A stretch of DNA of 64,000 bases, taken from Occultella kanbiaonis (GTDB taxonomy: Bacteria > Actinomycetota > Actinomycetes > Actinomycetales > Beutenbergiaceae). The notes under the pieces are model-generated. The model searched no databases and was not told where the DNA came from. It saw nothing but the letters and a program-made list of their open reading frames with translations. The stretch lies in contig NZ_CP046175.1 in assembly GCF_009708215.1 (NCBI RefSeq), positions 2,976,001 to 3,040,000 on the forward strand. Reading direction: 5' to 3'. The position numbers were made by a program, and so were the translations under genes. Of the stretch, positions 18,390-27,197 are shown in pieces. Position 1 is the first letter of the stretch. Each line of letters begins with the position of its first letter.

Positions 18390-18976
18390 GTGCCGGTGCG
18401 TGCGGTGGCGGCGGACAGCGCCGCCGCGAAGGAGACCGCCGCGGCCATCGCGTCCGCCCCCTCGGCCTCGGCGCTGACCCGGACCACCAGGTCGTCCGGC
18501 ATCGACGTGCCGGTGTACCCGTGGTCGGCCTCGCAGTTGGGGTCGGGGCAGGTCGCGGGCTCGAGATCGATCCGCTGTACCGAACCCCAGTTCAGGGCCA
18601 GCGTCAGCTCGGTGCCGCCGCTGCCCTGCTGGTAGACGGCCGGGTCGACGACCCCGTGGGTGAGCGCCACCGACCGGATCGCACCGATCGGCACGGCCTC
18701 CGTGGTGGCCGCGGCGGTCGAGGCGCCGTCGACCTCCTCGGGCGGCACGTCGTCCACGTGGGCGACGATCAGCCGGGTGGGCGTGAGCGTCAGCGCGGTG
18801 ACGTGCCGGCGCACCTCGGTGCGGTCGAAGACGGTCTCGGGGTGCACCAGGTGCGCGACGACCTCCTCGCCGGCGAGGGCGATCTCCAGGACGTCGGCGA
18901 CCAGCGACGGGTAGTAGCCGGCACGCTCGATATCGCTGCGCAGGTGGCGCATCTGTTGGGCTCGTGACTTCTGCAC
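18386..18976 (-). CDS. DUF5998 protein
   Basis: This soluble protein of about 196 residues is conserved in actinobacteria (DUF5998) with no known function. The N-terminal helix QKSRAQQMRHLRSDIERAGYYP is followed by a beta-rich domain, and CPDPNCEADHGY could bind a metal. It heads the DUF5998-phosphodiesterase-tdk unit. The start is the GTG at 18976, with GGGAG about 9 nt before it; a GTG seven codons further upstream is possible. Confidence 0.72.
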   Translation of the reverse strand: MQKSRAQQMRHLRSDIERAGYYPSLVADVLEIALAGEEVVAHLVHPETVFDRTEVRRHVTALTLTPTRLIVAHVDDVPPEEVDGASTAAATTEAVPIGAIRSVALTHGVVDPAVYQQGSGGTELTLALNWGSVQRIDLEPATCPDPNCEADHGYTGTSMPDDLVVRVSAEAEGADAMAAAVSFAAALSAATARTGT

Positions 18977-19027
18977 CGCCCCAGTCTCCCACCTCACGGC
19001 GATCCCCGGCTCACGGTCGGCCGCCGG

Positions 19028-21715
19028 TCACGGGAGCACCCGTCGCGCGGCGTCCCCCCGGGCCGGATGGCCGACGTCCACGGCCGCCCCGAGGATGGCG
19101 GCCCCGGTCTCGGAGACGAGCACGGGGTTCAGCGTGATCGAGGTGACCTCGGCCAGCTCGTCCTTGAGGACGCTGACCCGGCCGATCACGTCCGTGAGCG
19201 CGGCGATGTCCAGGGCGGGCAGCCCGCGGTGCCCGAACAGCCGGGCGGACGCACGCAGGGAGCGGATCATCTCGAGGGCGTCCACGTCCGTCAGCGGCGG
19301 GACCCGGTAGGAGACGTCCCCGAGCAGCTCGACGGCGTCCCCGCCGAGACCGGCGCTGATGATCGGCCCGTACAGCTCGTCCTCGGTGGCCCGGATCACG
19401 CACGCGGCGCCCGTGGGGGCCATCGACTGCACGTCGAAGGTGGTGCCGCGGCCCACCATGGCGCGCACCCGGGCCTCGCTCTGCGCGAACGCCTCCCGCA
19501 GCTCGGCCGGGTTCGAGAGGTCCAGCCGGACGCCGCCGAGGTCGGCCCGGTGACGCAGCACCTCGTCCGAGGTCTTCAGGGCGACCGGCCACCCGAGCTC
19601 CTCGGCGGCCGTGACCGCCGCGTCGGCGCCGGTGACCGTGACCTCGCGCCACTTGTGCAGCCCGTGGGTGGCCAGCAGCTCGGCCGCCCGCTCCGGGCTG
19701 AGTCGCTTCGTCAGTCCGCGCGGCAGGTCGGCGAGCTCGGCCTGGACCAGCTCCTTCGCGCGGCGCCGGTCGATGTCGTCCGGGTCGACGCGGCGGCCCC
19801 GGTCCGCGCTGCGCCAGTCCTGGTAGCGGGCCGCCTGGACGAGCGCGTGGGTGGCCGCCTCCACGGTCGAGAAGCCCGGTACCCGTACCTGCGCGGTGGC
19901 CAGTTCGGGCGTCAGTCCGGCGGTCCCGAACACGCAGGCCACGGTGGTGCGCCCGGAGCGCTCGGCGAGCCGCGCGATCTCGGGCCCGACGGCGGAGCCC
20001 ACGTCGTCGAGGATCGGCACGTACGCGACGATGGCCGCGTCCCAGTCGTCACGCGCGAGCGCCGCGTCGATGACCTCCCGATATGCCGCCGGGCCCGCGC
20101 TCGGGACCAGGGCGATCGGGGTGCCCGCGACCTCCAGCCCGGCGCCGGCGAGCAGTTCGGCGATCACGGCCGCCTGGGTGCCGGAGTTGGTCAGCACCAG
20201 CACCCGTCGCCCGGCCGGCAGCGGCTGCTCGGAGAACAGGGTGGCCAGGTCGAGGAGCTCCGGGATCGTCTCGGCGCTGATCACCCCGGCCTGTCGCATC
20301 AGCTCGTCCAGCGCGCGCCGTGGCTCGCGGGAGATCCGCACGGCGTGACCCGGCGGGTTCAGCTGACCGGTGGTGCCCGCGATCATCGTGATCACCGGCC
20401 CCTTCCCGGAGAGCCGGCGCGCGACCCGGGAGAACTTGCGCGGGTTCCCTATCGACTCGAACCGCAGGGCACTCACGCGGGTGCGCTCGTCGGCGAGCCA
20501 GAACTGCATGGTGTCGTTGCCGGAGACGTCCACGCGGTGCCCGGCGGACAGGAACGAGGACACGCCGAGGTCCCGTTCGGCGGCACCGGTGACCATCGCC
20601 AGTCCGGCCGCTCCGGACTGGCAGAACAGTCCGACGGTGCCCTCCCGCAGGGGGCGTTGGGACGTGGTCGCGTTCAGGTGTCCGTTGGCGCCGCCGGTGA
20701 CCAGCCCAAACGAGTGTGGGCCGACCAGGCGCAGCCCCGCCTCGCGGGCGGCCCGGACCAGTACCCGCTGGGTCACCCGGCCCTCGTGGGTGGCGGTGGT
20801 GAACCCACCGGAGTACAGCACCACGCCGTGCACGCCGAGGCCGGCGAGGTCGCCGAGCATCGCCGGAACCCCGACGGCGGGCGCGGCGACCAGGGCGAGG
20901 TCGAACGGGCCGGCGTCGGCGACGTCGGCCAACGTCGCCGGGCCGCCCGGCAGCCCGACGCAGCGGACCGTGCCTGCGTAGTCGCCGCCCTCGATGGCCG
21001 CGCGCAGCCGCTCACCGAACCGGACGCCGTCGGGACCTGCGGCGTACACGAGCACCGCACCGGGGTCGAGCAGCCCGGCCATGGAGAGCGCCTCGGCGCG
21101 CTGCTCGCGTTCGGCGAGCACGGCCAGCGACCTGTCGGTAGGCCTGATCGTGAACGAGACGGCGAGGACCCCGTCGTCGAGGGCCTGGTCCACGTCGTAG
21201 CCCGCGTCGGAGAACACCCGCACCATCCGGGTGTTCTGGGGCAGCACGTCCGCGACGAACCTGCGCACCCCGAGCTCCCGGCCGGCCGCGGCCAGGTGCT
21301 CCAGCAGGACCGAGCCGAGCCCCTTGCCCTGGACGTCGTCGAGGACGTTGAACGCCACCTCGGCGTCCCCGCCGCCGACCCGGTCGAACCGCCCGACCGC
21401 GACGATGTCGTCGCCGAGGAGCAGCACCAGCGCGACCCGGTCGGAGTGGTCCACGTTGGTGAACCGGTGCAGGTCCCGGTCCGGGAGCCGCTCCAGCGGC
21501 GCGAAGAAGCGCAGGTAGATGGACTCCGGGGACTGCCGCGCGTGGAACCGCTGCAGCGCGTCGGCATCGTCCGGGCGGATCGGCCGGATCCGGGCCGTCG
21601 ACCCGTCCCGCAGCACGACGTCCGCCTCCCAGTGCGCCGGGTACTCCGGCGCGCCGGGCTCGGCGCCGTCGGCCGCTCGGGGCTCGCTCGCCGCCGCGGG
21701 CTCCTGGCTGTGCAT
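19028..21715 (-). CDS. Fused GNAT acetyltransferase / acetate-CoA ligase-like protein (Pat-type lysine acetyltransferase)
   Basis: This 895-residue protein has a GNAT domain (about residues 30-190, with the acetyl-CoA loop [14 protein letters not shown]), followed by CoA-binding, succinyl-CoA-ligase-like and ATP-grasp modules as in NDP-forming acyl-CoA synthetases. Proteins with both parts acetylate lysines of acetyl-CoA synthetase and other enzymes (Pat of Salmonella, PatA of Streptomyces); the N-terminal GNAT order here matches the actinobacterial type. The segment where the ligase histidine loop should lie reads [11 protein letters not shown] (near 20344-20370) instead of the usual SHTGA, so the ligase part may be regulatory only. 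Start at ATG 21715; it diverges from parC. Confidence 0.88.
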   Translation of the reverse strand: MHSQEPAAASEPRAADGAEPGAPEYPAHWEADVVLRDGSTARIRPIRPDDADALQRFHARQSPESIYLRFFAPLERLPDRDLHRFTNVDHSDRVALVLLLGDDIVAVGRFDRVGGGDAEVAFNVLDDVQGKGLGSVLLEHLAAAGRELGVRRFVADVLPQNTRMVRVFSDAGYDVDQALDDGVLAVSFTIRPTDRSLAVLAEREQRAEALSMAGLLDPGAVLVYAAGPDGVRFGERLRAAIEGGDYAGTVRCVGLPGGPATLADVADAGPFDLALVAAPAVGVPAMLGDLAGLGVHGVVLYSGGFTTATHEGRVTQRVLVRAAREAGLRLVGPHSFGLVTGGANGHLNATTSQRPLREGTVGLFCQSGAAGLAMVTGAAERDLGVSSFLSAGHRVDVSGNDTMQFWLADERTRVSALRFESIGNPRKFSRVARRLSGKGPVITMIAGTTGQLNPPGHAVRISREPRRALDELMRQAGVISAETIPELLDLATLFSEQPLPAGRRVLVLTNSGTQAAVIAELLAGAGLEVAGTPIALVPSAGPAAYREVIDAALARDDWDAAIVAYVPILDDVGSAVGPEIARLAERSGRTTVACVFGTAGLTPELATAQVRVPGFSTVEAATHALVQAARYQDWRSADRGRRVDPDDIDRRRAKELVQAELADLPRGLTKRLSPERAAELLATHGLHKWREVTVTGADAAVTAAEELGWPVALKTSDEVLRHRADLGGVRLDLSNPAELREAFAQSEARVRAMVGRGTTFDVQSMAPTGAACVIRATEDELYGPIISAGLGGDAVELLGDVSYRVPPLTDVDALEMIRSLRASARLFGHRGLPALDIAALTDVIGRVSVLKDELAEVTSITLNPVLVSETGAAILGAAVDVGHPARGDAARRVLP

Positions 21716-21785
21716 GCCCTCGATCCTAGTCAGGCGGCTCCCGTCTCCTCGGAGTGGGACGGCGGGGTTGGCGGCCGTGATCGGT

Positions 21786-21791
21786 GAGAAT
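21786..21791 (+). promoter_or_regulatory. Possible -10 element of parC
   Basis: GAGAAT ends 6 nt before the ATG of parC, in the leaderless spacing; the first base is off consensus and GGTGAG nearby could also serve as a weak ribosome site. Confidence 0.3.
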
Positions 21792-21797
21792 GGACCC

Positions 21798-24275
21798 ATG
21801 GCACGACGCACCACCGGCACCACCCCCGGCTCCGATCCCACGAACATCATCGACATCGACGTCTCCGCGGAGATGCAGGGATCGTTCCTCGAGTACGCGT
21901 ACTCCGTCATCTACGCGCGGGCGCTGCCCGACGCCCGGGACGGGCTCAAGCCCGTGCAACGCCGGATCCTCTACCAGATGGCCGACATGGGGCTGCGGCC
22001 CGACCGCGGGCACGTGAAGTCGGCACGAGTGGTCGGCGAGGTGATGGGCAAGCTGCACCCGCACGGGGACACGGCCATCTACGACGCCCTGGTCCGGATG
22101 GCCCAGCCGTTCTCGCTGCGGCTGCCGCTCGTGGACGGCCACGGCAACTTCGGCTCTCTCGACGACGGTCCCGCGGCGCCCCGGTACACCGAGGCCCGGC
22201 TCGCCACGGCCGCGATGGTGATGACCGCGGGCCTGGACGAGAACGTCGTCGACTTCGTCCCGAACTACGACAATCAGCTCACGCAGCCGGACGTGCTCCC
22301 CTCGGCGCTGCCGAACCTGCTCGTCAACGGCGCCAGCGGGATCGCCGTCGGCATGGCCACGAACATGCCGCCGCACAACCTGGTCGAGGTGATCGCCGCG
22401 GCCCGGCACCTGATCGCGCACCCGGACGCGGACCTCGAGGCCCTGATGCGGTTCGTGCCTGGCCCGGACCTGCCCGGCGGTGGGAAGATCGTCGGCCTCG
22501 AGGGCATCCGGGACGCCTATGCGAGCGGCCGCGGCTCGTTCCGCACCCGCGCGAGCGCCCGGATCGAGAACCTCACCCCGCGGCGCAAGGGCATCGTGTT
22601 CACCGAGCTCCCCTACCTGGTGGGACCGGAGCGGGTCATCGAGAAGATCAAGGACGCCGTCCAGTCCAAGAAGCTGCAGGGGATCTCGGCGGTCACCGAC
22701 CTCACCGACCGCGCTAACGGGCTTCGGCTCGTGGTCGAGGTGAAGAACGGGTTCAACGCGGATGCGGTCCTCGCGCACCTGTACAAGCTGACCCCGCTCG
22801 AGGAGTCCTTCGGGATCAACAACGTGGCCCTCGTCGGCGGGCAACCGCGGACCCTCGGTCTGCGCGAGCTGCTCACCGTGTACGTGCAGCACCGCTACGA
22901 CGTGGTCCGCCGCCGGACCGAGTTCCGGCTCGGCAAGCGCATCGACCGGTTGCACCTGGTGGAAGGGCTGCTGATCGCGATCGCGGACATCGACGAGGTG
23001 ATCGCCGTGATCCGCAGCAGCGACGACGCCGAGGCCGCCCGGTCCCGCCTGATCGCGGTGTTCGACCTGTCCGAGCCCCAGGCCGAGTACATCCTTGAGC
23101 TGCGGCTGCGCCGGCTGACGAAGTTCTCCCGGATCGAGCTGGAGGCCGAGCGCGCCGAGCTGGCCCGGGAGATCGAGGAGCTGCGCGCGATCCTCGCCGA
23201 CGAGGACCTGCTGCGGCAGGTGGTCTCCGACGAGCTGGCCCAGGTGGCCGCCGAGCACGGGACGCCACGACGCACGGTGCTGCTGGAGTCCAGCGGCACC
23301 ACCGCCACCGCCGCGGCCGACGGCGCCCCCCGGTCCGGGCGGTCCGCGGCGGCCATGCCGGACCTCGAGGTCGCGGACGCGCCGTGCCGGGTGCTGCTGT
23401 CCGCGACCGGCCTGCTCGCGCGCACCGCGGACGACGCGCCGCCCCGGCGGGACGGGCATCGCGCGGCTCATGACGCCCTCCGGGCCGAGGTCGCCGCGAC
23501 GGCCCGGGGTGAGATCGGAGCCGTCACGAACACCGGCCGGATGCTGAGGCTCTCCGTCATCGAGGTGCCGTCGCTGCCGCCGACGGACGGGCCGCCGAGC
23601 CTGTCCGGCGGGGTGCCGGCCAGCGAGGTGCTGCTGCTCGAGAAGGGCGAGCGGGTCGTCGGCCTGGCGCCACTGGACGATGCCGCGCCGCCGCTGACCC
23701 TCGGAACCCGGGACGGGGTCGTCAAGCGGGTCACCGCCGACCGCCCGGGCAACCGCGACGCGTGGGAGGTCATCTCCCTCAAGGAGAGCGACGAGGTCGT
23801 CGGTGCCGTGAACGCCGCCGACGACCACGAGCTCGTGTTCGTCACCGCCGAGGCCCAGCTGCTGCACTTCGGGGCTGGCGCGGTCCGCCCGCAGGGCCGC
23901 AGCGGCCAGGGCATGGCCGGGATCAAGCTGGCCGCCGGGGACACAGTGGTGTTCTTCGGGGCGCTCGCGGCCGACGCGGCCGCGGCCGCCCAGGTGGTCA
24001 CCCTGGCCGGGTCCTCCGGCGCACTGCCCGGCACGGTGCCGGGCACCGCGAAGGTGACCCCGTTCGCGCTCTACCCGGGCAAGGGCCGCGCCACCGGAGG
24101 GGTCCGCGCGCACCGGTTCCTGCGTGGCGAGGACACCCTGTACCTGGCGTCCGTGGCCCCTGCCCCGGTCCGGGCCGTCGGTTCCGGCGGGCAGAGCGTC
24201 GACCTGCCGGCGCCCGTGGACCGCCGGGACGGCTCCGGCACCGCCCTCGCTGCTCCCGTGGCCGGCCTGGGCTGA
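21798..24275 (+). CDS. parC: DNA topoisomerase IV subunit A
   Basis: ParC is the DNA-cleaving subunit of a type IIA topoisomerase that decatenates daughter chromosomes. The 825-residue protein has the breakage-reunion core with catalytic Tyr130 in PRYTEARLA and the quinolone-pocket stretch [13 protein letters not shown]. The C-terminal part, from about residue 500, forms the beta-pinwheel but lacks the QRRGGKG GyrA box, which argues for ParC over GyrA. A low-complexity alanine/proline linker near 505-560 separates the two. Its partner ParE is encoded 3 kb downstream on the other strand. Streptomyces shows the same parC-parE-hrdB neighbourhood. Confidence 0.93.
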   Translation: MARRTTGTTPGSDPTNIIDIDVSAEMQGSFLEYAYSVIYARALPDARDGLKPVQRRILYQMADMGLRPDRGHVKSARVVGEVMGKLHPHGDTAIYDALVRMAQPFSLRLPLVDGHGNFGSLDDGPAAPRYTEARLATAAMVMTAGLDENVVDFVPNYDNQLTQPDVLPSALPNLLVNGASGIAVGMATNMPPHNLVEVIAAARHLIAHPDADLEALMRFVPGPDLPGGGKIVGLEGIRDAYASGRGSFRTRASARIENLTPRRKGIVFTELPYLVGPERVIEKIKDAVQSKKLQGISAVTDLTDRANGLRLVVEVKNGFNADAVLAHLYKLTPLEESFGINNVALVGGQPRTLGLRELLTVYVQHRYDVVRRRTEFRLGKRIDRLHLVEGLLIAIADIDEVIAVIRSSDDAEAARSRLIAVFDLSEPQAEYILELRLRRLTKFSRIELEAERAELAREIEELRAILADEDLLRQVVSDELAQVAAEHGTPRRTVLLESSGTTATAAADGAPRSGRSAAAMPDLEVADAPCRVLLSATGLLARTADDAPPRRDGHRAAHDALRAEVAATARGEIGAVTNTGRMLRLSVIEVPSLPPTDGPPSLSGGVPASEVLLLEKGERVVGLAPLDDAAPPLTLGTRDGVVKRVTADRPGNRDAWEVISLKESDEVVGAVNAADDHELVFVTAEAQLLHFGAGAVRPQGRSGQGMAGIKLAAGDTVVFFGALAADAAAAAQVVTLAGSSGALPGTVPGTAKVTPFALYPGKGRATGGVRAHRFLRGEDTLYLASVAPAPVRAVGSGGQSVDLPAPVDRRDGSGTALAAPVAGLG

Positions 24276-24305
24276 GACCCGGGGCTCGTCGGCGGGGCGC
24301 GTGGG

Positions 24306-25112
24306 TCAGTCGGCGACGGCGGCCGGTTCCGCCGCGTTGTCCACGTCGGGGTCCGCGGTGGGGTTCGTCGCGCGGGCCTGCGCGGGTGGCGCGGGATCCG
24401 GCCGGTCGGCGGCGAGGACGGCCACGACGCCGGTCGCGAGGAGCGCCTGGGCCGCGATGTAGGTGCTCATCACGCCCAGGTGGTGCGCGCCGAAGGAGTA
24501 CCAGAGCGAGAACGTGTTCAGTGCGATCATCGCGTCGGAGACGAAGAACAACGCGCCGCCGACGGCGGTGACCCGGTTCACGGTGGTGCTCGCCGCCGCC
24601 ATCGCGGCCAGGAGCAGGCCGTAGCCGACGACCGGCCCGCCGAGGAAGCCGGCCTCGGGCAGGCACCACACCGTGAGGGCGCCGAACCCGGCCCCGAACA
24701 CCGCGCCGGCAGCGAGCACGGACGCGGGCCGCCGTCGCCAGGCCTTCGCCGCGTACGGCGCGAACGCGGTGAGGTAACAGGCCTGGGCCACCAGGAAGCC
24801 GCCCACCATGCCGAGGAAGCCGGCATCGCCGGTGACGAACCTGGGGATGGTGTCCCCGGCCCAGGACGCGGCCATCCCGGCCGCCACGAGCGCGACGGTG
24901 CGGCGCCGGACCGGTCCGAGGTCGGCGATCGCGGAGACGAAGGCGGCACCGAGCGCGGGCATCAGCAGGACCTGCGAGACACCGGCCACGCCCGCGCCGC
25001 CGTCGACCAGTCGCGAGGCGAGGTGGACGGCGCCCACGGCCACGTAGGCCCCGCCGAGCACCATGGTCCGCCGACTCAGTCCTCGGAGGACCTGACGCAC
25101 CGTCCCGATCAC
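24306..25112 (-). CDS. YhhN-family (TMEM86-like) membrane protein, possible lysoplasmalogenase
   Basis: The 268-residue protein has about eight hydrophobic segments and the YhhN family signatures SWAGDTIPRF near residue 85 and VSDAMIALN near residue 195, whose aspartates are the proposed active site. Family members hydrolyse the vinyl-ether bond of lysoplasmalogen; actinobacterial members are mostly untested. The C-terminal 40 residues are hydrophilic and variable. It is coupled to the upstream GNAT gene by a GTGA overlap, so it is the last gene of the parE-GNAT-GNAT-yhhN run. Confidence 0.8.
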   Translation of the reverse strand: MIGTVRQVLRGLSRRTMVLGGAYVAVGAVHLASRLVDGGAGVAGVSQVLLMPALGAAFVSAIADLGPVRRRTVALVAAGMAASWAGDTIPRFVTGDAGFLGMVGGFLVAQACYLTAFAPYAAKAWRRRPASVLAAGAVFGAGFGALTVWCLPEAGFLGGPVVGYGLLLAAMAAASTTVNRVTAVGGALFFVSDAMIALNTFSLWYSFGAHHLGVMSTYIAAQALLATGVVAVLAADRPDPAPPAQARATNPTADPDVDNAAEPAAVAD

Positions 25113-26155
25113 ACCTCGATCGTATACATCGTCGAACCTCGGGTGGGCTCGAACTGGAGGTTGCCGTAGAGGCCGAAGGCACCGGTCGGCTGGTCGGTGT
25201 CGATGCCGAGACCGGCGTACTCCATGCCGTCCTCACGGTAGGCCGCCATCGCACGGGCGAGCAGCGCCGTCGCGATCCGCTGGCCGCGCCACTCGCGCCG
25301 GACGCCGAGGATATCGATGTATCCCTCGGTCCAACCGAGGGAGTCCCAGTCCTGCTCGTAGCGTCCGGAGAGCAGGTAGCCGGCCACCTGGGCGCGGTCA
25401 CTCGTCCGGTCGAGCACGAGGAAGCTCCAGGTGGGGGCGAAGTAGGTGCGGCCCTCCTGCCAGGTCTCCACGGTGTGCGGCTCGGAGCCCCAGTGGTCGC
25501 GGAAGGACTCGTTGTGGGCGAGCCGGACCTGGTCGTCGAGCTCGGCGGACCAGGGCACCAGGTCAAGGCTGCTCCGGAGCTTCACGGCCGGCAGGTCGAG
25601 GTTCAGGTCGCGGCGCATCTCGGTGTACCAGCGCCGCGGGCTGAAGCCCTGCTCCGTCAGCATCCGCACCGAGTCCGTCATGCCGTCCTCGACGTGCACG
25701 ACGATCCGGCCCGGGACGTCCTTGCCGGACGCGGCGAGCACCTGGCGGGACCGGTCCACCTGCCAGCGCAGCACCGCGGAACCGATGCCCTGGCGCCGCC
25801 GGTCGGGGTCCACGCCCCCTTCGAGGAACGCCCGCACCGAACGCACGTCACCGGGCTGCGCGGTCACCGTGCCGTACGCCCGGAGCGTCCCCGCCGGGTC
25901 GAACCCGCCGAGGGTGTTGTTCGGCGCGTCCTTCCAGGCGCCCTGGAACGTCTCCGCGGCCTCCTCGAGCGTGGTCCGGTAGGGCGGGTTGTCGTGGGAC
26001 TCGACCCGGGCGAACAACGCGTGCAGTTCCTGCACGTCACCGACGTCGAGGGCCCGCCAGGTCAGCCCGGTCTCCGCGGACGGGAGCGTGAGCAGGCGCG
26101 GGGCCCGCGCACGCTCGGCGAGGGGGGCGAGGTCGGGCGCGTTGTCCTGGGTCAT
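25109..26155 (-). CDS. Tandem-domain GNAT acetyltransferase
   Basis: The 348-residue protein contains two GNAT folds: residues about 30-180, with the acetyl-CoA loop DRRRQGIGSAVLRW, and 200-345, with EWRGQRIATALLARA and the final strand YGNLQFEPTRGSTMYTIEV. Two-domain GNATs of this layout include mycothiol synthase, but the sequence is not specific enough for that and the substrate is unknown. It is paralogous in layout to the next gene upstream, 82 bp away, and overlaps yhhN by 4 bp. Confidence 0.82.
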   Translation of the reverse strand: MTQDNAPDLAPLAERARAPRLLTLPSAETGLTWRALDVGDVQELHALFARVESHDNPPYRTTLEEAAETFQGAWKDAPNNTLGGFDPAGTLRAYGTVTAQPGDVRSVRAFLEGGVDPDRRRQGIGSAVLRWQVDRSRQVLAASGKDVPGRIVVHVEDGMTDSVRMLTEQGFSPRRWYTEMRRDLNLDLPAVKLRSSLDLVPWSAELDDQVRLAHNESFRDHWGSEPHTVETWQEGRTYFAPTWSFLVLDRTSDRAQVAGYLLSGRYEQDWDSLGWTEGYIDILGVRREWRGQRIATALLARAMAAYREDGMEYAGLGIDTDQPTGAFGLYGNLQFEPTRGSTMYTIEV

Positions 26156-26237
26156 CCGGCCGCCGGGGTGGACGCAGGCGAGGAAGCGGTCCGCGCACGC
26201 GGCGGGCGGGGGTGGTGGATCAGGTGCACGTCAGGTC

Positions 26238-27197
26238 TCACAGTTCGATCGAGTACAGCACGCCGGAGCCGCGGAGCCGATACCCGAACCCCGCGTAGAG
26301 GTCACGCGCCGGGTTCCTGGCATCGACATCCAGCCGGGCCACGTCCATGTCATCGGCAGAGTATGCGTGCAGGGCCGTGGTGAGCAAAGCGCGCCCGATC
26401 CCGGCACCGGCCCGATCGGGCCGCACCGCGAGCAGATCGCTGTATGCCACGCGGGCGTCGCCGTCGTCCGGGTCGTGGCTGGAGATCACGAATCCGACGA
26501 CCTCGGCGCCGTCCATCGCCACGAACGACCACGCCGGGCGCAACCGCCGCAGCAGCCCCGACCAGAGCTGCGGGTCCTGTGCCGCGACCCGGTCGAACGC
26601 CACGTCGTGGACCGCTCTCGCGCCGTCGCCGGCGGCCGCGGACCAGCCGACGATTCGCACTCCTGCCGGACCGGTGACGCCGGGCGCGGGCGGGCGCTCG
26701 TCACCCGAGAGGGCACGCTCGAGATTGTGCACGGTGCGTGTCGGGGCGTAACCCGCGGCGACGCACATGCGCCGCCGGTCCGCGAGGTGCTCGTCCACGA
26801 GCACGCCGATCCGGCCCCCACGCCCCGGCGCGGCCGTGAGGATCTCCCGGGCCCGGCCCTCCTGCCAGCCGAGCAGCGCCCGCCCCACGCCGCGGCCACG
26901 CCAGGCCGGGTCGAGGGTCGCCCACAGCATCACCCGCGGATGGGAGGGCTCGGTCTGGAGCACGCCGGCGGCGCGAAGCACCCCGGCGCCGTCGAACCCG
27001 GCCAGCGAGTCGCGCTCCGGCTCGGTGCCGGGTGTGAGCAGCAGGCCCTCGATCCGGCCCCGCGTGAACGGGTGCAGGGAGCGGTCGACGGCCTCGGCCC
27101 GGGCCGCCAGCGCCGCGGCCGTGTCCACGTCCGCCGCCGTGAGGGCGCGCCAGGTCAGGCCGAGATGGGCCCCCGGGAGCGGGGCCGTCGTCGTCAT
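26238..27197 (-). CDS. Tandem-domain GNAT acetyltransferase, paralogue of the next gene
   Basis: The protein is 319 residues from the ATG at 27197, or 320 from the GTG one codon earlier. It again has two GNAT domains, with DPAWRGRGVGRALLGW near residue 100 and RPDRAGAGIGRALLTTAL near residue 260, ending YRLRGSGVLYSIEL. It overlaps the parE stop codon by 1 bp (TGATG), so it is translated behind topoisomerase IV subunit B. The shared TWRAL start segment and tyrosine-isoleucine-glutamate end suggest the two GNAT genes arose by duplication. The substrate is unknown. Confidence 0.82.
   Translation of the reverse strand: MTTTAPLPGAHLGLTWRALTAADVDTAAALAARAEAVDRSLHPFTRGRIEGLLLTPGTEPERDSLAGFDGAGVLRAAGVLQTEPSHPRVMLWATLDPAWRGRGVGRALLGWQEGRAREILTAAPGRGGRIGVLVDEHLADRRRMCVAAGYAPTRTVHNLERALSGDERPPAPGVTGPAGVRIVGWSAAAGDGARAVHDVAFDRVAAQDPQLWSGLLRRLRPAWSFVAMDGAEVVGFVISSHDPDDGDARVAYSDLLAVRPDRAGAGIGRALLTTALHAYSADDMDVARLDVDARNPARDLYAGFGYRLRGSGVLYSIEL

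Noticed and set aside
22050-22110. A threonine in place of serine in the quinolone pocket of ParC as a resistance mutation
   Set aside because: Residues at this position vary naturally among actinobacterial type II topoisomerases, so no resistance claim is justified.
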